A stretch of 64,000 nucleotides of DNA from Brachypodius melanocephalos (Eukaryota; Chordata; Aves; Passeriformes; Pycnonotidae): the NCBI GenBank assembly GCA_013398615.1, contig VZSR01000479.1:3236740-3300739 (forward strand), in the 5' to 3' direction. A program made the position numbers and the translations under genes. The notes under the pieces were generated by a model, which was not told the DNA's origin, ran no database searches, and saw only the letters and a program-made list of their open reading frames with translations. Shown here in pieces: positions 40,747-53,764 of the stretch (position 1 is its first letter; each line of letters starts with the position of its first letter).

Positions 40747-41102
40747 AACCAAACAATTAATCTTTTTTTATGCAATGATTTAAATTGGCTTATTGGCAAA
40801 AGACTGTATTTGCAGTTTCACAGTTGCTGTTATTAAGAACAACAAAACAAAAACAAACAACATATGCTGGCTTTTGTGCATATAAAAGCTCACTCAAATC
40901 AAAAAGAAAATTTAAGCAGGAATCTATAATCTCTCTTTAGAGAGTTTCCAAATTGCAAGCAGATTCAGAGCTGAGCTTTAGCCAGGACAACTTGCTAGGA
41001 TATTTTCAGAATTTTTAAGCTTACAAATTATATTAATAGCTGTACTCAGTTTTAGGTGGATCTGAAAGTAAACTGTCCTTAACAAAGCATTGTTTGGAAA
41101 TT

Positions 41103-41534
41103 TCAAATCCTTGGCTTCTGTTCCTGTTCTTTCACCTGTAGTGCGGCTGTTGCTTTCTCTATGAGGTTCAGTTTTATTCTGACATCAAATTCCTGGTAAT
41201 TCTCTAGAGTTTGTAGGTAGCTTGTTAATACACTCAGTCTATGACTGTGGTATATACAGCAGTACCCCAGTTTTGGGTTTGGGTGGTAGTTACAGTCTGA
41301 TCTGAATCCCTGAGGGCTCCATAAATATGGCCAGTTTTCATGTCTGTGATAGTGTTGGGGTTTTCCTCCTACATTATTCTGTGGAAGTCCAATGGAATGA
41401 TAGCCCACACTTCTCAGATTCTGCAGTGAGCTAAATGTGTAGGCCATGCCTAAAGTTCTGTCAGAGTTTATACCAAAACGTGTTTTATTACAAGAATATT
41501 GTAGTTCTTTCTGTATATCAGAGATATGAAGCAT
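41103..41534 (-). CDS. Coding-looking frame or terminal exon, product unknown
   Basis: This is a 143-codon frame on the minus strand, open upstream without a stop to about 41575. Its composition is unlike the other long frames: rich in N, H, Y, P and G, with a motif-like stretch YHPNPKLGYC and a charged C-terminus ending EQEQKPRI. No signal peptide or membrane segment is visible. Two AG acceptor sites fit a spliced exon, one at the CTGATATACAG just inside the frame (about 41512) and one at CATCTCAG further upstream. If the first is used, the ATG at 41534 is not the true start. No canonical polyadenylation signal lies close downstream. The plus-strand candidate exon is tail to tail with it, 356 bp apart. 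The CpG island at 46.1-46.4 kb lies upstream on this strand and could be its promoter. I do not recognise the family; its length matches other frames that I reject, so composition is the main argument. Confidence 0.4.
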   Translation of the reverse strand: MLHISDIQKELQYSCNKTRFGINSDRTLGMAYTFSSLQNLRSVGYHSIGLPQNNVGGKPQHYHRHENWPYLWSPQGFRSDCNYHPNPKLGYCCIYHSHRLSVLTSYLQTLENYQEFDVRIKLNLIEKATAALQVKEQEQKPRI

Positions 41535-41575
41535 TAAGCTACATGGATTTAGACTTCTGAGATGGGATTAATTTT

Positions 41576-43770
41576 TAATAATTTGGTCCTCAATATCCAT
41601 TTTCTTTTTAGAAACTGTAGTTCATTATGTTTGTCTTAAATTGCTTCCTGCATTAGTTTTAATTTGCCAGTGATGTTGGATATTTAAATTTAAAATCTGC
41701 CAACTTTCAACTATAGTCAAAACTAGATATCTTTTTAAGCTTTGGGCAATTTATAGAGTAGGTAATTGCATTTAACGTTTTTAAGTTCTTTTAGTTTATG
41801 TTTTGGGAGGGGTTATACTTTCAGTGTGCATGCTAACAAGCAACTTAAATAATTCATAATTACTAAAAAACTCACTCTAGCCTGCTAGAGTGTCTCCTAT
41901 GGAATTGTTTGTGTGCTGAGAATACCCAAATCAAACTTTTGCTCATAGCTCCCGTTTCCCCACCAGTGATGATGAGTAGAGTGATGTTGCTTCTTATCCT
42001 GCTTGCTTGAGTCCTCTATATTTGATTTCCAAAACACTGCCAAGGGAAGCCAAAAACTGTTTAGAGGACTGGGGTAGGCCTATTTGTTTCTATCTCCTGA
42101 TTTGTTCTGTCCTGTTTGTTTTCTTTACTCTTCCTGTATATTTGGCAGGGAGCAGACATGAATTTGACTGTGTTCTGTTGAACAGCCGCCACTGCCTCAA
42201 GCTGTTTCAGGAACACCTTGCCAAAACACTTTTTCTTTCCAGTTTTGTCTCCTTGAAAAAGGGAGGGGGGTTAGGGCAGAGATTGTCACCTGGGAGTTAC
42301 TTTGGGACTAACTGGGTTGGTATCAGAAGGTGAAATACTTTTCATCCACTTGAAGTGGGGCAGAAGATGTTGAGAAATCAATAAACAAAACATCCTGCAA
42401 ACATATGTTGTCTCGACAAAAATGGTTTTTGTTTCTATTACTGCTGTCTCATCCACATGTCTTTAAAGTTAAATTGCAGAGTGTTGCTTGAAACAGAAAC
42501 TTATTTAAATTAGATCCATATCCTTACATGCCATTTTCACTTGATTTAGTAATAGTACGGTGCTTAGAAATTTAGCACAACTGATTTTATTTTGCTACCT
42601 GCTTCTGTCTGAAGAGTTCTCAAAGGTTTTTAAAAAACCAGAAAATACCTCATCTACCCATAGTAGCTGGAATCCTTCCATATGTTGGAAACTTTATAAT
42701 AATATATATAAGTATTTACTTTACCACCTGTCAATGTCTTGCACTTGTTTTAAAATCTTCTGCTTAAATATTATCATCTTGCTCCGTAAATCCTGGTTTG
42801 CCGGGACAGATAAATTGTTTCATACAGGTGAAGATTTAGGAGGTTTACAAATGCAATAGAAAATGTACGGTTATTTGAAACTATAAAATAATGTATTTTA
42901 TCCTATGGAGTTTCTGACTCATATTTCCCCACCCTGTGCTGCAAAGGGAGAGCTGTGTCCAAAGCATGTCTGCCATGAGAGCCTCATTCCTCCTGCTGTG
43001 TAATTTTTAATGTGCTGTCTGATGTGGAAGACAGTTTAATGAGAATTGTGATCATGAATTCAAACTTAACTGCTGAAAATGAACAATTGGTAATTAAGTG
43101 AATGTGATGTGATGACTAATTATTTGATGTAACAAAACAGCCAAAATGTAGTTATTTTTTTAAGCAAATATTTGAATTTTTTGAGAAAATGTTTTGTAAT
43201 ACAAGCAACAAAATTTTGCTCTATTAATTTTAATTGCAATCTCATCTTACTTGAGAGTAAGTAAGTAAAGACTTGCAGTGTTTCTAAGAAGGCAGGCTTC
43301 AAGGTCAGACTTAATCAAAAGGTAGATTAAGTCTATCATTACATGTCTGGCTATAGAGATTAAAAAAGCCAATTTGTTTATCTCTGTTACTATGTAGTTG
43401 CTCTCAAATTTACAGTTTATTCCCTATGCACAGCATGGAGTTGCAAGTCATTAAGAGAATTCAGTCTTTCCTTGAAACATACCATCATGGATTTATTTAA
43501 AAGCCTAATCATATTCCCTCTTTTATCCCAGTTACCATAATTTTATCTTATACAGTAAAAAAAAAGCATTAATGAAGTAATGATTAACACTGCACTTCTT
43601 AGCAAGCAGTATTTTAACGGTAGCCATTGTGCATGATCAAGGGTGTTGTTGGAAATCTTCTGGTGGCTGATGGTGAACAGCATTTGATGAGAAATGCAGC
43701 CCTGGAACAGGAGGTGAACCTGTGCTCCCAGGGCAGCTCTGCCCAAGGACAGTTTGGGGACCCACTCATC
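41576..43770. other. AT-rich stretch, possible intron of a minus-strand gene
   Basis: No exon could be placed with confidence. A small hairpin (CACTCTAG, loop CCTG) lies at 41873-41892. A good splice-donor-like GTAAGT occurs on + near 43258. The frame at 42007-42333 looks spurious. Confidence 0.5.
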
Positions 43771-43795
43771 AAAAAAAAAAAAAAAAAAAAAAAAA
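43771..43795 (+). repeat. A25 tract, possible retroposition tail
   Basis: An unbroken run of 25 A follows about 140 bp (43630-43770) that are GC-richer than the surroundings. That stretch is open on + in a frame that reads GEQHLMRNAALEQEVNL. This arrangement resembles the 3' end of a processed retrocopy, but I found no target-site duplication and do not recognise the source. The lysine run in the frame is an artefact of the A tract. Confidence 0.6.
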
Positions 43796-46084
43796 TCCCA
43801 TTCATTTTCCTCCACTGAAACAACCACATGAGTCTAAGGAGGAAAATTAAACTGCCAAGTGATAGGTAACTTTTTGCCTTCAGTGAAATCAAATTCCTTC
43901 CGTTTCAATGCAAAAAGAGTTAGGGACACACTGGGTTCTCTTGTAATAACCCTTCACAGTGTTTTGCTAAAAGAAAATAACTGGAAACTGTTTAGGGACT
44001 TCTAAGCACAGAGTAAATGAAGCGTCATCTTCTTGTATTGAGCAGTCCTTTGGAGGATTCGTCATCTCTTTGGGTTTTTGTTTGGGTTTTTTTGTCTGCT
44101 TCTTTCTGTCTTCCCCCAGCATTTTAGAGCAAAAAATAACAAGCCAACATGGATTTCATGTGTATGTCAGAGCGCACCTGTATAGCCCAAAATTTTTTCA
44201 TACAACTGGAGAATTTGTTGCAACACTAAAAGGCAAAGCCCAGCTCATAATGTGATTGGGTTCCTCACATCTAGAGAGAGGAAATTTTCAAGTGAATACA
44301 AAATAGGATCAGGGATCTAGAACCCTGTGTCATAGTAGGGACTTCACAACAGAGCACTGCCTTTCTGACAGTAGCGTGCATTTTTTCTATCTATATGCTC
44401 AAGGAGAAAACTGGTGGCAAAGCATTATTGGTTAGTAATGAAAGTGGAGAGATTTTCACTTGCATCTCTTGTAGGAAAAGAAACAATTCAGAAATGAGAC
44501 AGTGGGAGACAAGAAATCCCACTGTTCACTTCTGTTCACTCTTCCTCACCAGAAAGCACTCTGGGAAAGGTTCAGACAACAGTGAGGTAAAAAACAGCTC
44601 ATATAACAGAGAAAAAAATCTTGATTAACAGACTTTTTGTTATGTTGTTTCATGGGATGTGAACTATCCATTTTATTGGTCTCTATTTTTATTGTTGTTA
44701 CTGATCAGGAATCCATCACATTGGTTGTTTTTTTTCTTGTTACCTGATTAGACTATAAAAAGGTTTAGTGGAGCTAATTGTTCTAATTTATAGAGTGATT
44801 CTGTTAAAAACTGGGCCTGCTTATAAAATTATAGCAATTGCAAACCAGAATGGACGAATTACTCCCTCAGTCCGACCATCTGTCTCTCTGCAGAAGTCAA
44901 AACCACATAAAGCTCTGCAAACTCCAGTATTTCACCCTGCCCCAAACATCTGGATCCCTAAAATGTGTTTGGTTTGAAACTGCAAGTTGTACCAGAAATG
45001 TCTGTTACATCTGGGGTTAAACCACATAGGGCTTGAGTGGGCATGGGAGGCCACCCTGCACTAATCCTTTAACTTCAGAATCTGGGAGCATTAGTTTTAC
45101 AAAAAGATCAAGGAATGAATGTTAATAGATAAAAAATTCTGTAATAGTAAAATCCTTTCTTTTCCTTGCTCTACTGAAGGAAGAAAAATAGTAAATTAAG
45201 TTTAAATGTTCATCAGATATGGCATGCACATTGAGCTTAGTTTGTACTGTGAAATGGAGTTGGTTTCCAGCCATCTAGAAGGGGGGAAAAAGCTTTAGCT
45301 GTCTTACTCAATTCCTGTCTCTTTTTATTTGTGGAATTTTGTCATCTCCCTCTGGTGGCAAATGTCTGAAATACCCATCACACTGCTGCTACGGCGGGGA
45401 GGAACCCCTAAGCCTGCTCCGAGGTGCACAGCTGAAATCAGCAGACTTCCCATTACAAATATGCAAAGCACATCATCTCTGCTCTCTGGAGCACAGCTTT
45501 GATGGGAGAGAGAATGAAATGAAGGTTAGCCTGAGAGCTGGGATTTGCAGTAGTCAGTTTGCAAGAATGTCAGAAAAAGGCAACGAAAACAGAGGCTTTT
45601 GTAACACAGACCGAAGGATGGGTCCCAGACTTTGATGTGGCACTAAACACTGGCCTGTAAGTCCAACAGTCCCTATCAAAATCTAATATTAAATACTGTT
45701 GGGCATTAGGATTTTTCCTGTTGTTTTGTTTGTTTGGGGGTTTTTTTCCCTCACAGAATTTTGTCCCATAAGTTGCTGGAAACAGTAACAACAGGGTACT
45801 TAAGAGAAACAAAAGTTGCCAAGCTCAGAGCCCAGGCCATCTGGCTGCACTTCTCTTATCTGAGGTATCTCTCGGAGGGCAGAGTGTAAGCATTGTGCCT
45901 AGGCATACTTGGGCAAGAATAAGACATGTTGTAAGCAATATAGAAGCTAGCAAATATTAAGCCACAAACTAGAGACACATGATGAAACTTGGCAAGAAAT
46001 AGGGAGTAAAACTTGCAAAAATCTGATACATCTCAGGTACCACTCTGGGACCTTTGCTCATCCCTGCCTTCCCAACTTGCTACT
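43796..46084. other. Gene-free stretch upstream of the CpG island
   Basis: Short frames only (98 codons or fewer). A G/T-rich stretch lies at about 45718-45750. CpG dinucleotides begin to appear near 45390-45420 but are still sparse. Confidence 0.5.
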
Positions 46085-46380
46085 CCGAGGTTTTTGTGCT
46101 ACAGCTCCTTTTGCTACCGAGAGAGGCGCCGGGCCCAGCTGCCCCTGGGGTGTTGCAAGGGAAGCCCCTTTTCCCGCCATTACCCACGGGGCATCGAGGC
46201 GGCGGAGCCCGCGCCACAGCGCCCCCTGCAGCCGCGGAGGAATCATTGCACCCGCCCTGCCCGGCCCGGAGCCATCAGCGCCCCTGCCGGCCGTGAGCGG
46301 AACTGCACCCCAGGGGAAAGGCCGGGCAGCCCAGGGAAGGCTCTCGTTGGGTTCCTGCTTTGGTTTGTTGCTGCTGCCGT
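46085..46380. promoter_or_regulatory. CpG island, candidate promoter or insulator
   Basis: I count 24 CpG dinucleotides in about 295 bp. In 46141-46320, G plus C is about 73% and observed/expected CpG is about 0.7, whereas the rest of the window is AT-rich and CpG-poor. An E2F-like TTTTCCCGCC lies at 46169-46178 and a GC box (CCGCCC, GGGCGG on the minus strand) at 46252-46257. A donor-like GTGAGC occurs on + at 46293. CpG islands of this kind usually mark unmethylated vertebrate promoters. The direction is not fixed: the coding-looking minus-strand frame at 41.1-41.5 kb favours leftward transcription, the donor-like site favours rightward. The 156-codon frame through the island (46013-46483, +) probably reflects GC-rich composition. 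A GC-rich repeat remnant is the main alternative. Confidence 0.7.
46217..46235 (-). promoter_or_regulatory. CTCF-type binding motif
   Basis: Read on the minus strand, the core CAGGGGGCGCT (46218-46228 on +, written AGCGCCCCCTG) is identical to the central 11 bases of the known vertebrate CTCF consensus; the flanking bases match less well. It lies inside the CpG island, so methylation could affect binding. The motif points leftward, which matters for loop orientation. Confidence 0.6.
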
Positions 46381-49300
46381 TGTTGTTTGTTTGTTTGCCT
46401 TGTTACACACATACATAGCTGTTATACATGTTATTGATTTTCACGTGTCTTTGCCTGAAAGCCTCTTAATTTCAAAGCTATAATAATTTGGAGGGAGGGG
46501 GTCATATTCTCCATTCAAAGGGAGGTGCTCGCCTTCCTTGGCAGACATCTGTCTTTCAAACCAAGACAAATACAAATTTTCAGCAAGGACAGGTTTTGAG
46601 CGTACGAAAATGAAGGATTACAAAAGGTAATAACTGAACCAAGACTTGCCCAGTCTTTTCAAGACATAGAGGTGAGGAAAACAAAACAGTGCTTCCTGCC
46701 CCTTGGGGTTTGTGCGTGAGTAACATTGTTCAAAAAGGTCTTTTTATGAAATTGATTCTTCCTCGAGAATCAGAAATAATAACACTGCTTTGCTTTTCTT
46801 GTAAGATCACTTGCTGCACCTTTCCAAGTGTGTGCTAATACCAGAGTATTTCAAGCACATCTCCATTAAAACTATTCAGCAAGCTTGGAAGTCTACCTTA
46901 AAAACTTCTGGCTGACTTAAGGTGTGAGTGGTGTACCTACTCTCTGCCTGTCATGAATAATTTAACAACTGAAGTATTCTGGCTCCCAAAATTCATAACT
47001 TGAAACAGTTGTTTAGTAATCCATTCAACCTGGCTGTATCCTGTTTTTCCCCTGGTCCTATTTATATATAGCTGAATATACCCACATTAATACTACCCTT
47101 AGTCATCAGCCCTTTGTGTCTTTACAGTTAATCTCTGTGCATAGAATATAACTAGGTGTTCTATATAAATAAACTCCCTAAAGGGAACCAGATGCTGAAC
47201 TTTATAGCTGAGTAAACAGAACCACTGAAAGGTGATGTGATATAATATGCTTGGCATCTGTGAGTCAGCATTAAGATGTGCTCCAAATACTATTGAAAAC
47301 ACTGACAGTTTCTGGATATAAAGAACTCATTGTGCTTTCATTAGGACTGCTGGAAATTGCTCCCAAGGGTTGTGGTTCTCACTCAATTCAGATCACTTAT
47401 GTAATTTCAGAGTATGAACTGTTTCAGGCAACTGCAATGTTCACTGATTTTTGCACTGCTTGGTGAACTTTCCATTTAAAGGCTTCCCAGCACTGGGTTT
47501 AGAGCTAGCACTTCAAGTTCAGTAGTCTCGAAGAACTCCCAAAATGTTAGGTTAGGAAATGCTACTCACGAGATGCCCCCTGCCCTGCTTAATGATCTGA
47601 GTGAAAAAAGCAGAGACAGAAGCAGAGACAGTCTGTTGGGTCAGGGCCCTGATTCACCCTAACACTCATCTTCATTAATCTTCTGTTTGCATTGTTGAAA
47701 AAGTACATGCTGCCTGTGAAGTGAGATAGCTTCATAGTTAAGCTGGATATCTGATTGCTGGCCTGACTGTCAGGGGGATGTAAATGCACTTCCAGTGTGG
47801 GAATGTGCAAAGCCCCAGTGATTAGAGAGTGACTGGATGTACAACAGTGACTGCCTGCAAGTGCTGATCACCTTTATTAATGAGGTTGTTCTGACCTGAG
47901 GTACAGCTCACCAGGTGAGTTTTACAGAGAGCTCATCTATCCTGGGCTGAATTCTGTATTTTAAGGAAACTTTCACCAGAGTCCTGGCTCTGAGTTTTCA
48001 CTGTTACCAGCTGCCCCTGAACCATGCAGTCAGTGCTGTGCTGACAAGATATTTTGTGCTGCTTAAATACAAACGATGCTGAACAGACAGCCAGAGAATG
48101 TTCAGCAGGCAGGCTGGCCACAGACAAGCTATGAAACTCTCCTCCTTTTAAAAAAAATGTTCAAGCTGGCACAGAAGTCCTGTCTTCTGTGACTGATTTG
48201 GGTTTTCTTTTCCTACAGACTAGTAAAGCAAAGATTCTGTGTATTCTCAGAGCTACACACACCCTGAACTGTGACTGGAGATCTCTGTGCCCAAGATACA
48301 GGAGCATCGAGTCCCCCAAAATGCTGCTGTCACCCTGCCAGGCTCCATGTCTTTAAACAACTGCTTCCAAAAAAGCAAAATTTCCAAAAAGACTGAGCCA
48401 AGCAATGGGAAGTTACAAATATACCAGTTATTTATCTGAATACATCTTGAGAGAAACATGAATAAAACATTTGCATTCTTAAGCCATGATGTAAATTCTA
48501 GGTAATCACAAAGTATTTTCAGGCATGGTAAGTGTATTTGAATTAAACTATTGTACTGGTGAAGCACTTGACAAAATTTTTAATGTGACAGATCCTGAAA
48601 TATGGAAATCCATAGCTTAGATTTGAAGAGAGAAGGTTGAGGTGGTGCTGGGGGTTGGGGTTTTGTTTGTTGTTGATTAGTTTCTTTGGTTTTATTGTGC
48701 ATTGTCTGGCATTTTACATACAGTCAATAATAGCTGAAGCAGACAAAATCCTGATCTTAGTCTGCAACTTATTTATCTATTTCTGAACTATTTTTCAGAG
48801 GTTCTGCAATTAGAGATTCTGTTGGAGTGTCTCATTCTATGATGGGCTTTAAAAAGTGCTATTAGTTAAATATGAATGTCATTTTTAGTTCTGTAATATT
48901 GTGAAAAGCAAAATTCAGGAAGTGCAGAGGTAGAAATTAGATTTTCCTTCTATGATTCTGTCATTGTAACATAGTTTATAGGCAGCATGAGTAGAGGCAT
49001 AAGAAAAGATTAAATTTATTTCTTCTAAGGGGACAAGCTCAAATGCTAGTGAGGATTTAAGCAATGTGTTTCGCTCCTGTGGGCACTGGGAGAGATCTGG
49101 GCAGAGCTGTGCTGTTATTTGCACAGAAGGGCAAACAGGTGCTTTGGAAAAGCTGATGGATAATTACATGGGTGTGATAACGGGGCACTGGTTTTGTTCT
49201 CAGTGTTCTTATTCTGACGGCAAACTCTTGAGCCTCACCTTTTGTCGGTGGGCTGAAATTATGTAGCCAAAGAACACAGGCATGACCAAGTTTGCAGGAA

Positions 49301-52300
49301 GGTGATTTTGGTTTGCCCTGAGTTTTTGCTTAGTACTTTTTGCTTTTCATTTAGTTGCAACACCTCCATAGGAGATATCCAAGGGTTATTTTCCTGTTTT
49401 TCTAACCAAAGCCATTGGTCTCTATAATTTATATCACAGCTTTGCATTTCCCCTCTCTGATTACAGCCAAGTACATAGATAGGGTTTTACTAATCTCTTT
49501 GCAGGGATAAAATGTCCTCTCTTTTTCCTTGTTGTAGGTTTCCAAGCCACATAATTGGCTTCACTTTGGGCTTTGGATTGACCAAAAAGATCAAAGCAAA
49601 AGACATGTAATTTACCATGATCATTTTGACTTGTAGCCAATGTTTAATAAGCTGGGAATTTCCACGGATGCAGAAGGGATATAGCTTCCCAAATGTCATT
49701 GACATTCAGAGGGTTTTGGACACACTTCAAGCTTCTTTTACAATCCTATGCTGGAATGGCCCAGCTCTGCTTTCTTTTCTAAATATGCATTTCTTAGTTT
49801 ATTTTTTTAATTGACAAATTCTCCATATTTAAAACTTGTACGTCCCTGGAAGATATTCATTTTGCTGACTCTGAGTAGTGGTGACAGCCCAGACACATGA
49901 TAGCAAATGGCTACTTGGGTCAACACACGTTACCAAGTAGGTGATTTTCAGATGACTCCCTTTCCTTCCAAAAATAAGAGAAAAAAGATGGGCCTTAGAA
50001 ACATGACTAGAAAATCTTATGTTTCTGAAAACATTACCATTTTTTCTTCATGATGTAGTCATCATGCAGCTAATTAGTGTCTACACCAAAGACAAGTTTC
50101 TGTCTTCCTAAGAAACTTTAGGAGCATACTCAATCCTTTTACAAAATATTATGGAATTCTCAACATTTTCAATGGAAGAGTAAAAACCAAAATTCTTCAA
50201 AGCTTCTCAAATTATACATATTTAACTGTCAGTGTTATTAGATCCAGCCGTTCTTCCACCATTTTGGGAATAGAAGAGTAATGACTATTTATAACAGCTA
50301 CTAATGGTCATTAGTTAATTGATAATATGTTAGCAATGTAGTCTTTGGTAAAAAAACTCCTGCAGATATTTTACTACTGGAAAAGTAATAAAATTTAAAA
50401 AACCTGAAAGTGTAAGATCAAGAAATATTAATGACAAATATAGTCTTGAGCACCTTTCATTTCAGGGCCTGAGATGTTGTAGTCTTCAGACATGCAGGCA
50501 TTTCAGAAAGCTGAAAATGGACTGCTAGTGGAATTTATATTAAAAGTTACTTAAATATAGGGATAGAAGTACAATGTGCTTTAATACTGTATTGCTCAGT
50601 ACTCAGTAAGTGCTAGGATCATTAACAACACTTGATACATTGTGTGTTTAGCAATTACACAAATGCCATGCTGATATTCTCATCTCCCATCCTCATCACT
50701 GAGTTACTAACACCAAAGAATATGTGCAACTTTTCACTCATTTCTAGAAAATTTGCTGGAGAAGGATTATTAATTTCTCAGATTTCTGACTGTGAAGCAA
50801 ATGTAGCTTGAGGCTTAATGTGCTGACAGTGTTTCCCCATTTTTTAAAGGTAGTCTAGCTGTCATGGTTACAGTGCAAGAAACCAGTCCACCAAGCTTAA
50901 TGAGAGTTTCAAGAATGAAAAAAGAAGTTGAAGTCCTTTGAAGAGATCATTAGTAAGAAACTGGTTTAAAAAGAAAGCGAAAACATTTTGCTGTTCTCTG
51001 GTCCAAAGTTGTTTTGCAGATGTGGTAGACATTGTTAGGCTGGTAGAACTGGATGATTTATTTCCAAGTCACAGAAACATTTTCAGAAGGGAAGGATGTT
51101 TAAACTTTCACTGTGCTACATGCCATAGATATCCTTTTCTCTCTCTTTACTCCCCTTCAACCCCTCTGTAGTCTTTGTGGCTTTCTCTTCCCTTCTCCTG
51201 CATTCCTACCTTTATTTATCTCTAGGTGAAGATTCCCTTAGATGCCTCTGGATTTTTTTGAATGCTGCTGTATTTTCCCCCCTTTCTCTCCTCTCATGTG
51301 CTCAACAATCATCAAGCCAATGCTCCAAGGTGACAGCAGGAAATTTCTGCTTGAAAAAGCAGCAGCAATGGAGCAGTTGCTGTGGTTGAACATAGTTGGT
51401 CTTGAAAGGGAACCACCATGAAAGACCTGAGACTTGGAAATTCTGAAAAGGAACAGCTCTGTGCTTCACACACAAGTGGCAAGGGCCTGCAGGGAGATTC
51501 ACGACACAATGGCCAAAATGTGAGGAATGAGCAATCCAAAGGTGTTTCTTTTATAATGGTTTCACAAACTAGTGTGCTGAAAGTGTTTCTTGTTAACATC
51601 TCAAGTAATATTTCTTTGCCTCCAAGTGATCTCATTTGTGCCAGCCTCCTGCTATCTGAGTGTTACCTGTGCTGGGAAGGAGGAAGAGCTCTTTTCCTGC
51701 AAACATCTCTCCTGTGTGGTGTCTCAGTGGACTCATGGCAATAAGAAAAGATCTGGCCAGCATATTTTCATGGCAGTGTTTGCACAAATGGATTTGTTTG
51801 AAGCAAATGGCTTCTCAAGGGTCATTTGAAGAGCCTCACCTGAATGCATTGCTCTTCATCTCAACATTGCAGACTGCTGATGTAACTCATTCTTTAAATG
51901 TCCCATTTATGTTATGATATGTGCAGGAGGTGGGAGTCTGCAAGCAGTCTTTTTCTTACAAATTCCAGTTGACCTTATTATCAGATCTATTGGAGTTGTT
52001 CACATCTTTAGACATGGAAAGAGACACAGCTTCCTTCCCTGGGAGTTTTATTCTTTTTCCAGAAGGCTGCAGGCATAGCAGAGGAGTGCTTTTAGGAGTG
52101 ACCTTTTGTCACACCAGAGACAATATTATGATTTTTGTTAATTCACTGTTGTGATGCTTTAGGCAAATATGATGGGTGAAGAGGCAAGAAATGTATTTGG
52201 TAATGTCATCCTCTGTAAAAGCAAAAATACTATAAGGTAATGCTTTGTTATCATTGCTCAAAGTCGTGGCTTTCTGGTTTTCAAAATACCAGCAATATGT

Positions 52301-53758
52301 GAAATGCTTTCAGAAGAACTCTAACAGCTCTTTCCTCAAATAATTCAAAGAGCTCTTTCCTCAAATAATTCACAGTCATAGCAGGCTGTCATCTGCCGGT
52401 ATGCATGTGCATTTTCCATTTTTTATTGCCCTTTTTCACAGGAAAAAAAAAGAAAAGCATCAGAATGCTCTCTGTTGTCAAATAAAGAGAAAAAAACAGG
52501 AGAGGAGGACTGCAACATGAGTGGGGAGTTGTTATTTATATGATTTTTTGAGGGTAAAGTTCAGATGATTACCTCGAATGTTGCAAAGCTTTGCATGTCA
52601 GCCTTGACGTATTATGAGAATTTGTTGGTAGATATCCAGAGGGAAAATTGTTTTGAGTTCTTGCTTTGAATTTTACAGTGTGCTGTTTCTGTTTGAGGGA
52701 ATGAGTAGTGGCTCATTGTGGGCAGATGTGTGGAGCTGTAACCAAAACCTGCAGTGCTGGGGCAGCAAGAAGAGCCCCCGTGTCTGTGCCCAGGTGGAGC
52801 TTATCAGGAACCAGCCCAGCTCTTCATGACCACTCTGAGAACAAATCCATTCCTTCCAAGAGATCATGACTGATTCTTCTGTGAGGCTTAAATATTGCAG
52901 TACACCCTATCCATTGCATATTTTAGGAAAAAAAAAAACAACTGCTCAGACCTCTTAAATAATCAAATCTTGTCCATTTATTTACTCCTGCCAGATTTTC
53001 CTTTCTTTGTCAGAGCCCTAGAGCTGTGCTTCAAATTTTCACAGTGGTTTACTACATATATTTCTTTCTGAAGATTGGCAGTATATTAACACTGTGTTCT
53101 AAAAATAACTTGGAAAACTTCAGCTTGACTGTTAATTGAAGCTTTACTGATTGTCTATCGGGATTCATTTTGCTAAAAATATAAATTAGTTCTCACTGGG
53201 TAAATTTCAGCCGTTTCTAATCTTCCCTTCTAATTTCTGTATTGATTTGAATTAATTGTTATTCCAGGATTGCAAGCTCTTCCCTATGGCTGTCTAATGA
53301 CTTTTACCAATGCTCTATCACACTCGCTTTGAATTTTAATGATTCAGGAGATGGAGAGTTTCAGGAGTCATTGCTGCCTAGAAAGGAAATTGGTTTTCAT
53401 TGGTTAAAAGTTATTGAATTTTCTGTTCCTTATAAACATCAGAATCTGGGTTTGCTGATGATGATTTGGTTTTTAAGCTTACTTTTTCAATATCTTGACA
53501 AAGTCACATTTTAGCCAGAGCAATTTCCTGAGTGGTCTCAGAGGTCCTGGTTGGAATCAAGAAGTGAGATGGTTTACCCCATCCTTCACTTGATTTTAGG
53601 AGTTACACATACCTTATCTCTCCATCTGCTGTGGAAACCAGTTTTTAATTATCAGATGAGGGAGGGAATGGCAAATTTTCTCTTCTCCTACCTTGCAGAA
53701 TGCCCTTCCCACTTGTGCTCTGTTGCCTGTACAACTTCAAGCCTCCCAGAGAACAGCT
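46381..53758. other. Gene-free AT-rich stretch
   Basis: Frames up to about 108 codons occur (for example 51418-51744) without recognisable domains. A perfect-looking tandem duplication of period 25 lies at 52326-52373. A GC-richer patch at about 52720-52830 is not recognised. Confidence 0.55.
52326..52373 (+). repeat. Tandem duplication, period 25
   Basis: AGCTCTTTCCTCAAATAATT and the next bases occur twice, starting at 52326 and 52351, with no mismatch over the 23 bases compared. It is probably a recent replication-slippage duplication. Confidence 0.9.
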
Positions 53759-53764
53759 CAGGTG

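Noticed and set aside
46013..46483. 156-codon plus-strand frame, the longest in the window
   Set aside because: It runs through the CpG island, where stop codons are rare because of base composition. Frames on both strands are open there, and its ends extend into AT-rich sequence without a recognisable domain.
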